DNA of 64,000 nt from Scalesia atractyloides (taxonomy: Eukaryota; Streptophyta; Magnoliopsida; Asterales; Asteraceae): contig CAMTDV010000007.1 of the NCBI GenBank assembly GCA_947069175.1, forward strand, positions 50,177,681 through 50,241,680, in the 5' to 3' direction. Below, piece by piece: positions 11,469 to 21,070 of this stretch. Each line of letters opens with the position of its first letter. Within the stretch, counting starts at the first letter, position 1. The notes beneath the pieces were generated by a model. That model did not search any database, was not told where the DNA came from, and saw only the letters and a program-made list of their open reading frames with translations. The translations under genes and the position numbers were made by a program.

Positions 11469-12433
11469 GGAATTTCGTCCCGAAATTTCAGGGAAAACCA
11501 TAACATGTAACTGTCTTAGCTTATTCCCTAGGAATTTACATAGAATCAAAGTAGAGTTTAGATTCCATTGTGGCGGTAACGTTCCTGGTAGAGTAATCGC
11601 TCTTCGTTTCCAGAGGTGTAGAAGTGAAAGGCGTCATAAAACGGAGATGGTTAAAGATTTACTACTGAGTTGTAATTATATTCTTAACGTCTAATTGTAT
11701 ATTGTATCGTGATACGGGATTTTGAGAAAACCGAAGCATCATAATGCTAAAGTTACAGATGAAATTACAAAACGAAGCCATCATGATTGACACTACTTAC
11801 ACAGAACTTCTCATGACCATCTAACAACGCTTTTTTGATCATTTGACAAGAACGCTTATATATAGGAAGTACCAGCGACGTATCCACCATGTCCTTGTCA
11901 AATTTTCACTGGCTTTGTTATCAAATCATGATTAGCTCTATGTGACTCGTTCTAAATTCTACCAAACATTAACAAACACCAATAACCAATGCTTGAGTCT
12001 CGAATACAGAGAAAGCAAGACTAAATGATGGTGATGCCTCTATCTTGTGTTATAAGGAAGTGGTCCGCCTATGATAAAGTGAGATGTGACCCAACTTCCC
12101 TAAGTGATGAGACAAGGTCCACCGAAGTGACATGAAATTTAATCGATGTAAAAGGGCATGATATGAAGTGTATTGAACAAACAATCGGCGTAGCATAATA
12201 TTAATTGCAACGATGGAAATAATATGAAATATTGTTAACTTGAAACGTTAAAACCCAAATTGGAAACAATTGCAACATGGATAGCCAAAACAAGAAAAGT
12301 TTTTGAAAAAAGCTTGGACCGGATTCAAATGAACAACAGGTGCGGAGTCTTGAGTCTTCATGGTGGAATAAGGCTAGTTGGGTTGCTCGTCCGCACCGTT
12401 GTGGTTGACCTAAGCTGGGTTCACGTTGATGTT
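11469..12433 (-). other. internal non-coding region of element B, pol absent
   Basis: Between the end of gag and the polypurine tract where RT, RNase H and integrase would be expected. Neither strand shows RT (FIDD, LPRIDD), RNase H or integrase motifs. The first ~70 bp (12433-12360) still resembles the gag-protease linker of the nested element (GRA-NIN) but with stops. The rest is unrecognised. Confidence 0.6.
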
Positions 12434-12945
12434 TTAGGCTCTACCTTTTGCTGGTGGGGGAGCTGGGTTTGCCTGGTTCGCTTGGGTAACTGGGTTTGCT
12501 TGAGCTTGAGCATTGATGATGTTAGCCAGTCTAGCGCACGCGTTTCTGAAGTGGGTAGGGTCACCACAATTAAAGCAAGCTCGAACATATGGAACCATGG
12601 GATAATGAGGTTGTTGATAGGGTCGGACCATGTTTTGGGCAGGGAGAGGAGTTTGGTTTTGAGGAGTACGACATGTGTTACTCAGATGACCATAACGCCC
12701 ATAATTGGCACACAGTCGGCAAGGTACGGTGGGTTGGTGGTAATAATGGCAGGTGTTGCATTGAGGGTGGGACTAGTGTAGGATTTCTTATTTGGGTAAG
12801 CTAGGTTGGGTGCCACTTTGGTGATTGGGATGGCTTGGAGGGGTACGGCTTGTGATGTTGGGTTAGTCGAGGCCATAGCGTAGTTTTTACCATCACGCTT
12901 TTGTTTGGTGTCGGAACAGGAGAATGTTTCCGTCCTGGTTGTCTT
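12434..12945 (-). pseudogene. gag C-terminal part with zinc knuckles, element B
   Basis: Continuation of the gag interrupted by the nested element. Minus-strand reading gives a polar linker, a first cysteine/histidine motif broken by a frameshift near 12700, and an intact CCHC knuckle, CFNCGDPTHFRNAC, at about 12587-12546. The tail is rich in A, Q, N and P and ends AKGRA at 12434. It resembles the nested element's gag ([14 protein letters not shown] ... ARGRA). The left edge carries the GTCTT duplication. Confidence 0.82.
12941..12945. repeat. target-site duplication GTCTT (left)
   Basis: GTCTT immediately precedes the LTR start at 12946 and recurs at 31716-31720 after the last LTR. It marks integration of the plus-strand element into element B gag. 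Confidence 0.88.
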
Positions 12946-13128
12946 TGTAACATCCGTCGAAAAACGGGTTTTCAAAACCCGCTTCGTTTATTAATCGAAT
13001 AATCAGTTTCAAATTTTCGTTGCTCATTTAATGCGTATTTTAATTTTAAACAATACATAACTAATAAACATTTTAGAATATGGAAATTTAAATTGTTAAA
13101 AGGTAAAAATAAAGCGAATAAAAAAGGA

Positions 13129-13208
13129 ATCAGGCTGCCGGGTTTCGAACCCGGGTCAGCCGGATGACTTAATCACCAAACAATTAACCGCTCCGCCACT
13201 TGATGTTT
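13129..13208 (-). other. tRNA-like module 1 in LTR (minus strand)
   Basis: Minus strand: A box TGGCGGAGCGGTTAA (13198-13184) and B box GGTTCGAAACC (13151-13141) inside a perfect 5-bp T-stem (CCGGG/CCCGG). A 4-bp anticodon stem with loop ATTAAGT can be drawn, which would put UAA in the anticodon position, and a partly paired acceptor is possible. Conserved in the last LTR (29247-29320). Looks tRNA-derived (Leu/Ser-like A box); not called a functional tRNA. Confidence 0.6.
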
Positions 13209-14040
13209 TTGTGTAATCTAAGAATCAAATAAAACATAAGTTCACCTGTGAAATCACCTGTTTGCGCCAAAACTGAAACCGATATCGGCTTTCAACGTTC
13301 CAGACGATTGAGTGACCGATATCACTGATAATAACCGATGAAAACATTACGACGCACGATCTCAATCAATTCAGCCTTTATTGGACTTGAATTCATATGA
13401 TTTTCGGGTTTAATAACCGAAATCAGTTACTTCCTGATTTACACCGGCAATATCATCTTTTCGAGACTCAAAAACACTCACAGAACCTCAAATTTCACTT
13501 TCGCTCTATTTTCAGTTCGTCGGAAACGTTTTCTGAAATCGCCGGACTTTCGCCGGAAAACCGTGTCATTCATCAAAACGGTAAATTCCTCAACTCTTTC
13601 ATCTTCTATCTATTGCTAGACTTTTACTGACTGAAACCTTTCAATCAGAATCGGTTCCAGACGACGATACCGGATAATCTGCAATCGCCGGAAAACTTCT
13701 GAAAATTTATAACTCATGCTGTGAATCGGTATGAGCATCTAAACTCTCTGATAACTCTTGTTTAGTCATTCAATTCCACAATTAGTTAATCAAAATTGTT
13801 AATTGGTCCGCTCAGACGGAGTTCGTAAAACAGAGCCGACGACTTCGCCGGAGTTCTGAGAAAAGTCATCATTCCGGTACGTTCATTCCCGAAACCTTCC
13901 CTGTCCATTTCATTTTAATCAATTATATGTCCGTCAATCGAATAAAACAAGAACAGTAGAATGAATCGTTTGTCTGTGTTGTTAACGAAGAAGATGAAGT
14001 TAGACTGTGTATATACTTAATATAAATCGGGTTATATCTC

Positions 14041-14115
14041 GGGTTAGACACACAGTCCAGCGGTGGACTGTGAGCATTTGAATCATAGAGCCCCGGGTTC
14101 GAGTCTGTCCTTGTT
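14041..14115 (+). other. tRNA-like module 2 in LTR
   Basis: Begins GGGTTAGACACACAGTCC. A-box-like CAGTCCAGCGGTGGA at 14053-14067 and B box GGTTCGAGTCT at 14096-14106, with tRNA-like spacing. Shares its first ~35 bp with module 3. T-stem pairing is poor. Confidence 0.5.
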
Positions 14116-14208
14116 CCGATTCGTCACAATATTCAGACTTTTTATAAAACCCAAATATGGAAACTTCCAGTTAGTATATAAGAGAAATAAAAACAAGTGT
14201 TTTAACCA

Positions 14209-14285
14209 GGTTAGACACACAGTCCAGCGGTGGACTGTGTGCAACGTTAAACAACAGGTCTCGGGTTCGAGACCTGTTATGCGCA
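14209..14285 (+). other. tRNA-like module 3 in LTR
   Basis: A-box-like CAGTCCAGCGGTGGA at 14220-14234 and B box GGTTCGAGACC at 14264-14274. The T-arm region is a perfect 9-bp hairpin, CAGGTCTCG/CGAGACCTG. The last LTR has a variant (CAGGTCCCGGGTTCGACACC). Confidence 0.52.
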
Positions 14286-14374
14286 CCGGTTCGATAGAAT
14301 TAAAATCCTTTTTAAAATAAATGAATTTTGAATAAATTAAATAGTATATAAATATAATTAAAAACATAAATATT

Positions 14375-14455
14375 TCGGGTTAGACAAGTAGCTTAGTTGG
14401 TAGAGCTGCGTGCACGCGTACGGGAGGTCACAAGTTCGAACCTCAGTCAGTGCAA
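14375..14455 (+). other. tRNA-like module 4 in LTR
   Basis: TAGCTTAGTTGGTAGAGC at 14389-14406 is a textbook tRNA D-arm/A box, and AGTTCGAACCT at 14433-14443 is a B box after GGGAGGTCAC. It begins with the same CGGGTTAGACA lead as modules 2 and 3. The last LTR copy (30488-30565) is even closer to consensus (TAGCTCAGTTGATAGAGC). Confidence 0.58.
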
Positions 14456-14964
14456 ACAAATACACGACCGAAGCGGTCAACAAGTCAAAGTCAATAGTCA
14501 ACGGTCAACCCAAAAAGTCAACACTTTTTTTTTATATATTTTTATTTATTTATTTAATTTAAAAATCAATTAAAAATACTTAAAAATAATGTTTTTAAAG
14601 TTAGAAAATAGTCTTAAACTCACAAAAATATATCTAAAAATCCTATTAAAATTATTAATAAAATCCACTTATTTACCGTACCTTTTCGTTATTATTTAGG
14701 TTAGTTAATCCTCGTCGATCCATCCTCTAAACTTGTGCGTATTCAACATCGTCAAACGAACGCACCCAATGTGAGTGAATCTCTACAAATTTCCCGTTTA
14801 ATCACGTTTTTGGGGTGTATCATGTGTCTTATTATTTATTACATTTAAACACTTGTGCATCTTTCATATCCATGATCAAATGTGTATCCAATATGTATCA
14901 ACTGTTTGTGTGGTTAATATTTAGATTAAATTTATCATTTTCAGTACATACATTATCATAGGTC

Positions 14965-15230
14965 GCCGCTCCCCATTACCTATGAGCGTGAGCCGTTCCC
15001 CATTACCTATGAGCGTGAACGAGGCGTTGCCAACATACGATCGGCTCCGTTTGATTGAGCCTTGATCGCACATACATTTCATCATAGGCCGTCCGTTCCC
15101 CATTACCTATGAGCGTGAACGTGACGTTGCCAACATATATCGTATCATTCATGTCATATATTCTTGCAAGTGGATTGTTATTGTTATTGTTACTGTTATT
15201 GTTATTGTTGATGTTATTGTTATTGTATGT
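14965..15230 (+). repeat. short tandem repeats in LTR
   Basis: TCCCCATTACCTATGAGCGTGA occurs three times between 14969 and 15120, the first two adjacent, followed by a (TTATTG)n microsatellite at about 15177-15226. The same block appears in the last LTR, and one unit is present in element B LTRs. Confidence 0.75.
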
Positions 15231-15605
15231 TTATTTACGTTTGCTCACATATGATTATTGCACAATTTTTCCATATTAAATATAATAAGAAATCAATAAT
15301 AAATGTTTTCTAACAAGGTTCACTCGCCAACTTTTGTTGACCCAAAAATCCCCCATTTTTACACATGATACAGGTGATCCAGTTGCAGCAAGAAACATAT
15401 AGGATGGCTTAGAAGAATGAATCAGTTTAGACATTGGATTGTTTATGTAGTTACTTTTCTTTGTAATTGTATGAACTTGTTTGGAATATTGAGGATGTAA
15501 TTTTGAATTTAATAAATATGAAACATATTAGTAAACATCATGAGCTTTGGTGATAACCCAATTATGCCCCAACTCTTATTCCGTTGCGGGTCGGGGTGTG
15601 ACAGA

Positions 15606-15618
15606 TTAGTATCAGAGC
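15606..15618 (+). promoter_or_regulatory. primer-binding site, element C
   Basis: TTAGTATCAGAGC lies 2 bp after the 5' LTR end and differs by two bases at the left from the TGGTATCAGAGC complement of initiator tRNA-Met. Confidence 0.78.
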
Positions 15619-16411
15619 TATGACTATAGGGATATAGGATAGGTTATTAGACCCTTAGAGCCTATACTATAGTTGATTAGAAATTTTAAATTGTTTGTGT
15701 GTTACATGCAAAATTCATGATGTTTATATGCTTTATGTTTATTGTTACATTCAATGTTATGCAAGCATGTTCATAAGTACATATTATTATACAATGCCTA
15801 TCATGAATCATATCCTCATAACATATCATATTCATGAGAGCACACACCACACAATTTCCATGACTTTTGCAACGATTTTTGTATTTTCAAATCACATCAA
15901 AGTGAGTTCTCATGACGGGCATGTAGTAACTGGAAGGGTACAAGTACCGGTAGTCGGAACGTCCTGTCTAGGCTTGGCATTCGTATAAATCCAAAATAAA
16001 GGACCAGTTTGCCTACCTGGGGACTAACGATGAGAGTACGACGGATCTATTATGCCAAAGCATGCTATACCAAACATCGTGTGAGCTAACCCCACTTTGA
16101 GTTGTCATTGTGTCTACACCTGGACACCCTCCGACCATACATCTCGACATATTTCATGGTTTCCATTCGGGTGATGCGAGTGTTAAACCGCCAATACCAA
16201 TATGAATCCTACTAAGACAATAGTCATGGGGGCCCACATGACTATACAGGCGATGGTATGGGGGACATTGGAGGCCCAAACATGAGCAAACCCAAGACAT
16301 CCTATGGATGTAGTTGCATTATTGATGTTTATGTTATTTTTATTTTTTTAAGACACGTGACACCTAAAAAGACTCCTTAAACTCACAATCTTCTTATGTA
16401 TGTTCCTGTAG
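15619..16411 (+). other. 5' leader of element C, conserved with element B
   Basis: Untranslated region before gag. The part after the primer site (ATTAGACCCTTAGAGCCTATACT) and the block around 15910-16140 are clearly alignable with the leader of element B read on the minus strand (33460-32815). A short open stretch at 16001-16095 is conserved in peptide form; see findings. The apparent false duplication starts inside this leader at 16122. Confidence 0.65.
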
Positions 16412-17640
16412 ATGTCGGCTAGGCAGCAACGTGGGGGTAGAAGGTCAGGAAGGTCAAACGAACGCTTAGCCACCCAAATCGTAAAACAAATGGCCGCGGT
16501 ACTTCCTGACATCGTAGTTCAAGTCCAACAAGCTCTAGCCGCAAATCCCACCAATCCTCCCCATCAAGAAGACAAAAACATCGACAACCCTCCCTCCAAA
16601 AAGTGCTCATACAAACACTTCAAGTCTTGCGATCCCCCGAAATTTGAAGGGACCGAAGGTGTCATTGCTCTCCTCCACTGGTTTGAGGAAATGGAAACAC
16701 CTTCCTCAATTGCGATCGTCCCGAGGATCGCAAGGTACGTTACGCAACCGGGAGACTATTTGGAGTAGCTCTTACCTGGTGGAATACTGAAAAGGGTAAG
16801 AGAGGAATCGAAGATGCAATGGCCTTAACGTGGAGGAGTTAAGGGAAATCATGACGAGACGCTTCTATCAAAGAAGCGAGATCAAAAAGTTAGAGGATAC
16901 TTCCTACAACAAACGGGTTTTAGAGTTGAACCAAATGGTCCCTAACTTGTTCACCCCAGTTTACCGCCTAGTCGAACACTATATTCGAGGCCTCCCCTCG
17001 AAAATTCAAGACTCAGTTCTAAGCACTTCGCCTGCAACACTCGAAGCTGCTATGGAACTAGCTACCGAGCTTACCGAGAATCGTATTCGCAATGGCAAAT
17101 TTAAGGAAGAGAAAAAGAAAGCCCCCGTTGAGGGCCAAACTTCAAACCATTCCACCTCCTCCTCAAAGTTTGCTAATAAGAGGAAACGAAACACCAGAAA
17201 CTTTGCTGTCACACAACCAATTTTCCCTATCCCTGCTGCACCCATCACTCAAGTTGCCCCCTCACCTTCACCATATAAAAGGCCATACTCCGGCCCATAC
17301 CCAAAATGCAACCGTTGCCAATACCATCACTTTCCTGATCATCCCTGCCAACATTGCACCGGCTGTGGCCACACAGGTCACACCATTCAAACCTGTCGCG
17401 TACTTTAGGGAACGAACCGCCATCAGCCCTCAACCCAAACCCATCATCAGATAGTGGGTCAAGTCCAACAACCTTTACTCATACCACCTGCCCAACATGT
17501 AGCCCAATCCTACTACCAACCCAACTATCCCATGTGCAACCTATGCGGGCTTGTTACAACTGTGGAGACCCGAACCATTTCAGGAACACCTGCCCACGTC
17601 TGGTGAATATCATCCATGCTCAAGCTCAAGCTAATCCAGT
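16412..17640 (+). pseudogene. gag, element C (first copy)
   Basis: Start ATG at 16412 (MSARQQRGGRRSGRSNERLA) follows the leader and matches the start of element B gag. Features in order: a basic N-terminus, the CSYKHFKSCDPPKFEGTEG segment, the gag core (ALTWEELREIMTRRF, NQMVPNLF, HYIRGLPSKIQDSVLS), a basic linker, a Cys/His cluster at about 17307-17400, and the CCHC knuckle [14 protein letters not shown] at about 17552-17593. Frameshifts: near 16697 (one base missing in ATGGAAACACC), at 16833-16837 (one G fewer than the second copy), and near 17400, where the first open frame ends CRVL. Nucleocapsid/capsid role by family. Confidence 0.85.
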
Positions 17641-18871
17641 AAACCAGGCTAACCAAGCTCCTCCACCTGCAAGAGGAAGAGCTTTTAACATCAACGCCAA
17701 TCAAGCTAGGGCTGACAACAATGTGGTTAACGGTAAGTTTCTCATCAATGGTAGTTATGCATCCATGTTATTTGATACTGGTGCGGATAAAAGTTTTGTG
17801 TCCTTAGAATTTGAACCCATCCTCAACCAAACTCGTGATAAACTCATGGAATCCATAACGGTAGAAGTTGCTGACGGAAAACCGGTCTCATTAAACTCTA
17901 TTATACGCAATTGTACTCTCACCCTAAACGATCACGATTTTCTAGTTGACCTCATTCCTATGAAGTTGGGAAGTTTCGACATTATAATTGGTATGGACTG
18001 GCTCAGCCAACATCATGCTGAAGTTGTATGCCGTGATAAGTTTATACGCATTCCTCTTACAAACGGTCAGACTCTACGAATCTTTGGAGAAACCACTTCG
18101 AAAGGGCTCAAATTAATGTCCTGTCTTCAAGCCCGAAAATATCTCCGCAAGAATTATGTCGCATTCCTAACTCATTTCGTCAAAAAGGGAACCAAGGAGA
18201 AGAAACTCGAAGACATCCCAGTAGTAAAAGATTTTCCGCAAGTTTTTCCTGACAACATTTCAGGACTTCCTCCTGTGAGAGAAGTCGAATTCCGCATTGA
18301 CCTTATACCTGGAGCTACACCAGTTGCAAAATCTCCTTATAGGTTAGCTCCATCCGAAATGCAAGAGCTAGCCATTCAACTGCAAGAGCTGACTGACAAA
18401 GGATTCATACGTCCTAGCTCATCGCCTTGGGGTGCACCTGTCCTTTTTGTGAAGAAGAAAGATGGAACGTTTCGCATGTGTATCGACTACAGAGAACTCA
18501 ACAAGTTAACGGTCAAGAACCGCTACCCATTACCTCGCATCGATGATCTTCTTGACCAACTTCAAGGCGCCAGTTGTTTTTCAAAAATCGACCTTCGCTC
18601 TGGTTATCATCAACTCAGAGTACATGAAGAAGACGTCCCAAAGACCGCCTTCCGAACTCGTTATGGTCATTATGAATTCATGGTCATGCCATTTGGTCTA
18701 ACCAACGCTCCAGCTATCTTCATGGATCTAATGAACAGAGTCTGCAAACCCTATCTCGGTCGCTTTGTTATAGTCTTCATCGACGACATCCTCATCTACT
18801 CAAAGTCTAAGTCTGATCATGAACGACACCTTCGACTCATCCTTACACTCTTAGAGAATGAAAAGCTCTAG
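17600..18871 (+). pseudogene. protease and reverse transcriptase, element C (first copy)
   Basis: This is the 3' part of a 505-codon open frame (17354-18871). The protease active site [11 protein letters not shown] (residues 140-150) is intact, followed by [11 protein letters not shown] (211-221), the linker to RT (301-340), and RT motifs [22 protein letters not shown] (376-384), [19 protein letters not shown] and the catalytic FIDD (475-478). The frame ends early at ENEKL* because one base is missing before the AKFSKCEF segment, so RT is cut from RNase H. Protease and RT catalytic residues themselves look intact. Confidence 0.88.
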
Positions 18872-19725
18872 CCAAATTCTCCAAATGCGAATTCTGGTTA
18901 AAAGAGGTACAATTCCTTGGACATGTCGTCAATGACAAGGGAATACATGTCGACCCCTCAAAGATCAAAGCAGTACAAGAATGGCAAGCGCCACGTACAC
19001 CTACCGAAGTAAGATCGTTTCTTGGTTTGGCTGGTTATTATCGTCGTTTCATTGCAAATTTCTCCCGTATTGTTGTACCACTCACGGCTTTAACACATAA
19101 AGGGAAACCCTTCATATGGGGACCCAAACAAGAAGAAGCCTTCCAAATCCTTAAACAAAAACTCTGTGACGCACCTATCCTCACTCTTCCTGAAGGTTGT
19201 GATGACTTCGTGGTTTATTGCGACGCGTCAGGGCAAAGACTAGGCTGTGTTCTAATGGAAAGAGGGAAGGTGATAGCTTATGCTTCTAGACAACTCAAAA
19301 CTCATGAGAAGAACTACACCACCCACGACCTAGAACTTGGAGCCGTTGTGTTCGCTCTTAAGATATGGAGACATTACCTCTACGGTACTAAGTGTGAAAT
19401 ATACACTGACCACAAGAGTCTTCAACATATCTTCAACCAAAAGGAGTTAAACATGAGGCAACGAAGATGGGTCGAACTTCTTAATGACTACGACTGTGAA
19501 ATTCGGTTTCATCCTGGCAAGGCAAACGTGGTGGCGGATGCACTCAGTCGAAAGGGTTATGCGAACTCCATTCGTCTTCTATGTTCACAAATCATAACAG
19601 ACATCAAAGATCAAATCCGAGAAGCCCAACATGTTTCAGTAACGGAAAACGACGTACGCAAGGAGCTGTCTTGTGGAGCTGAACTAAAATTGAAACTAAA
19701 TCCGACGGTATTTTGTACTATTTAG
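18872..19725 (+). pseudogene. RT thumb and RNase H, element C (first copy)
   Basis: Open in a different frame from RT. It begins [20 protein letters not shown] (thumb), then [14 protein letters not shown], then RNase H with its acidic residues visible: [36 protein letters not shown] and NVVADALSR. The frame ends at 19725 because a T present in the second copy (GAACTTAAAATTG) is missing near 19686. Hydrolyses the RNA strand of the RNA:DNA hybrid in this family. Confidence 0.86.
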
Positions 19726-20932
19726 ATCGCATATGGATTCCTGACCACAATAACCTTCGTGATTCCTTATGAATGAGGCGCACAAAACACGATACTCTAT
19801 ACACCCAGGAGCCGACAAGATGTATCAAGACCTTCGATACACCTACTAGTGGCCTGGAATGAAAAAGGATATTGCTGTTTTGTTTCCATTACATGTTCCA
19901 AAGTAAAAGCTGAACATCAAAGACACTCAGGACTTCTGGTCCAAACCCTGAAATACCTGTATGGAAGTGGGAAAACATAACCATGGATTTCATTACCGAG
20001 TTACCTCGCACTTCTGGTGGGTATGACACTATATGGGTAATCATTGATCGTCTTACAAAATCAGCCATTTTATTCCGATTCGCGAGGACTTCAAGAATGA
20101 GAAGTTAGCTCGTATCTACATCAGCGAAATCGTAAGCCGTCATGGTGTACCGTTAAGCATTTATTTCGATCGTGATGGTCGTTTCACTTCACGAACATGG
20201 CAAGCCGTACAAGCAGCTTTGGGTACACGATTAGACCTCAGTACCGCTTAGCATCCACAAACTGATGGACAATCTGAACGCACCATTCAAACTCTTGAAG
20301 ATATTCTTCGAGCATGTGTCATAGACTTCAAGGGAAATTGGGATGCTCATCTACCATTAGTTGATTTTTCGTACAACAACAGCTATCATTCAAGTATCGG
20401 TATGGCACCTTTCGAAGCTTTATATGGTCGTAAGTGCCGATCTCCAGTATGTTGGCACGAAATTGGAGAAGCTCAAATCACCGGTCCAGAATTGATTCAA
20501 GAAACCACAGACAAGATCCATCAAATTCGAAACAATCTTCTAGCGGCACAAAGTCGTCAAAAGAGTTATGCAGACAAACGACGAAAGCCTTTGGAGTTTA
20601 ACATTGGTGATCATGTACTTTTAAAAGTATCACCGTGGAAGGGAGTAGTTCGTTTTGGCCAGAAGGGCAAGCTAGCACCACGCTACGTAGGACCTTTCAA
20701 GATACTCGAAAGAGTAGGACCTGTAGCATACAAGTTTGACCTACTAGAAGAACTCAACAGAATTCACCCTACGTTCCACGTATCAAACTTAAAGAAGTAC
20801 CTCGCCGATGAAAACCTCCATATTCCCCTGGAAGATATTCAGATCGATGAATCTATGCACTTCATTGAAAAACCAGTAGAGATCATGGACTTCGGAGAGA
20901 AACGTTTAAGACGGAGGTATTCCAATTGTTAG
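19726..20932 (+). pseudogene. integrase, element C (first copy, extra indels)
   Basis: Readable only across several frames. Zinc-binding region ([29 protein letters not shown]) with an in-frame TAG where WW is expected; catalytic core ([15 protein letters not shown], then DRDGRF, then [14 protein letters not shown]); and C-terminal region open at 20402-20932 ([18 protein letters not shown] ... [12 protein letters not shown]). STA*HPQTDG carries a TAG shared with the second copy. Unlike that copy, small indels occur at about 19876, 19948, 20067 and 20161. These look like sequence errors rather than decay. Confidence 0.8.
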
Positions 20933-21070
20933 GGTACGCTGGGAGTCGAAACGTGGGACCTGAGTTTACTTGGGAACGTGAAGACTCAATGCGCGAAAAA
21001 TACCCGCATCTCTTTCTGTTACCACTACTACTGAAAAATTTCGGGACGAAATTTCTAAAAGTAGGGATAC
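20933..21070 (+). other. chromodomain-like tail and polypurine tract (first copy)
   Basis: Beyond the stop at 20932 a frameshifted tail still encodes pieces matching the end of chromovirus integrases (FTWERED-like, then EKYPHLF-like). AAAAGTAGGGATAC before 21071 is the polypurine tract, one G shorter than in the second copy. Confidence 0.6.

Larger units (their letters stand above)
12946..15603 (+). repeat. 5' LTR of element C
   Basis: Starts TGTAACATCCGTCG and ends GGGTCGGGGTGTGACA, followed by the primer site. It differs from the last LTR (29060-31715) by scattered substitutions and short indels, so the insertion is not brand-new. It holds four tRNA-like modules, three copies of CCCCATTACCTATGAGCGTGA and an ATTGTT microsatellite. 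Confidence 0.88.

Noticed and set aside
12260..12781. 173-codon plus-strand open frame
   Set aside because: Antisense shadow of the element B gag zinc-knuckle region.
13129..14455. Functional tRNA genes
   Set aside because: A and B boxes are good but complete cloverleaf pairing, acceptor stems and terminators are imperfect; all sit inside LTRs. Called tRNA-like only.
13129..14455. SINE insertions in the LTR
   Set aside because: No SINE body, poly-A/T tail or flanking duplication seen around the modules, and all four are present in both LTRs, so they are part of the LTR itself.
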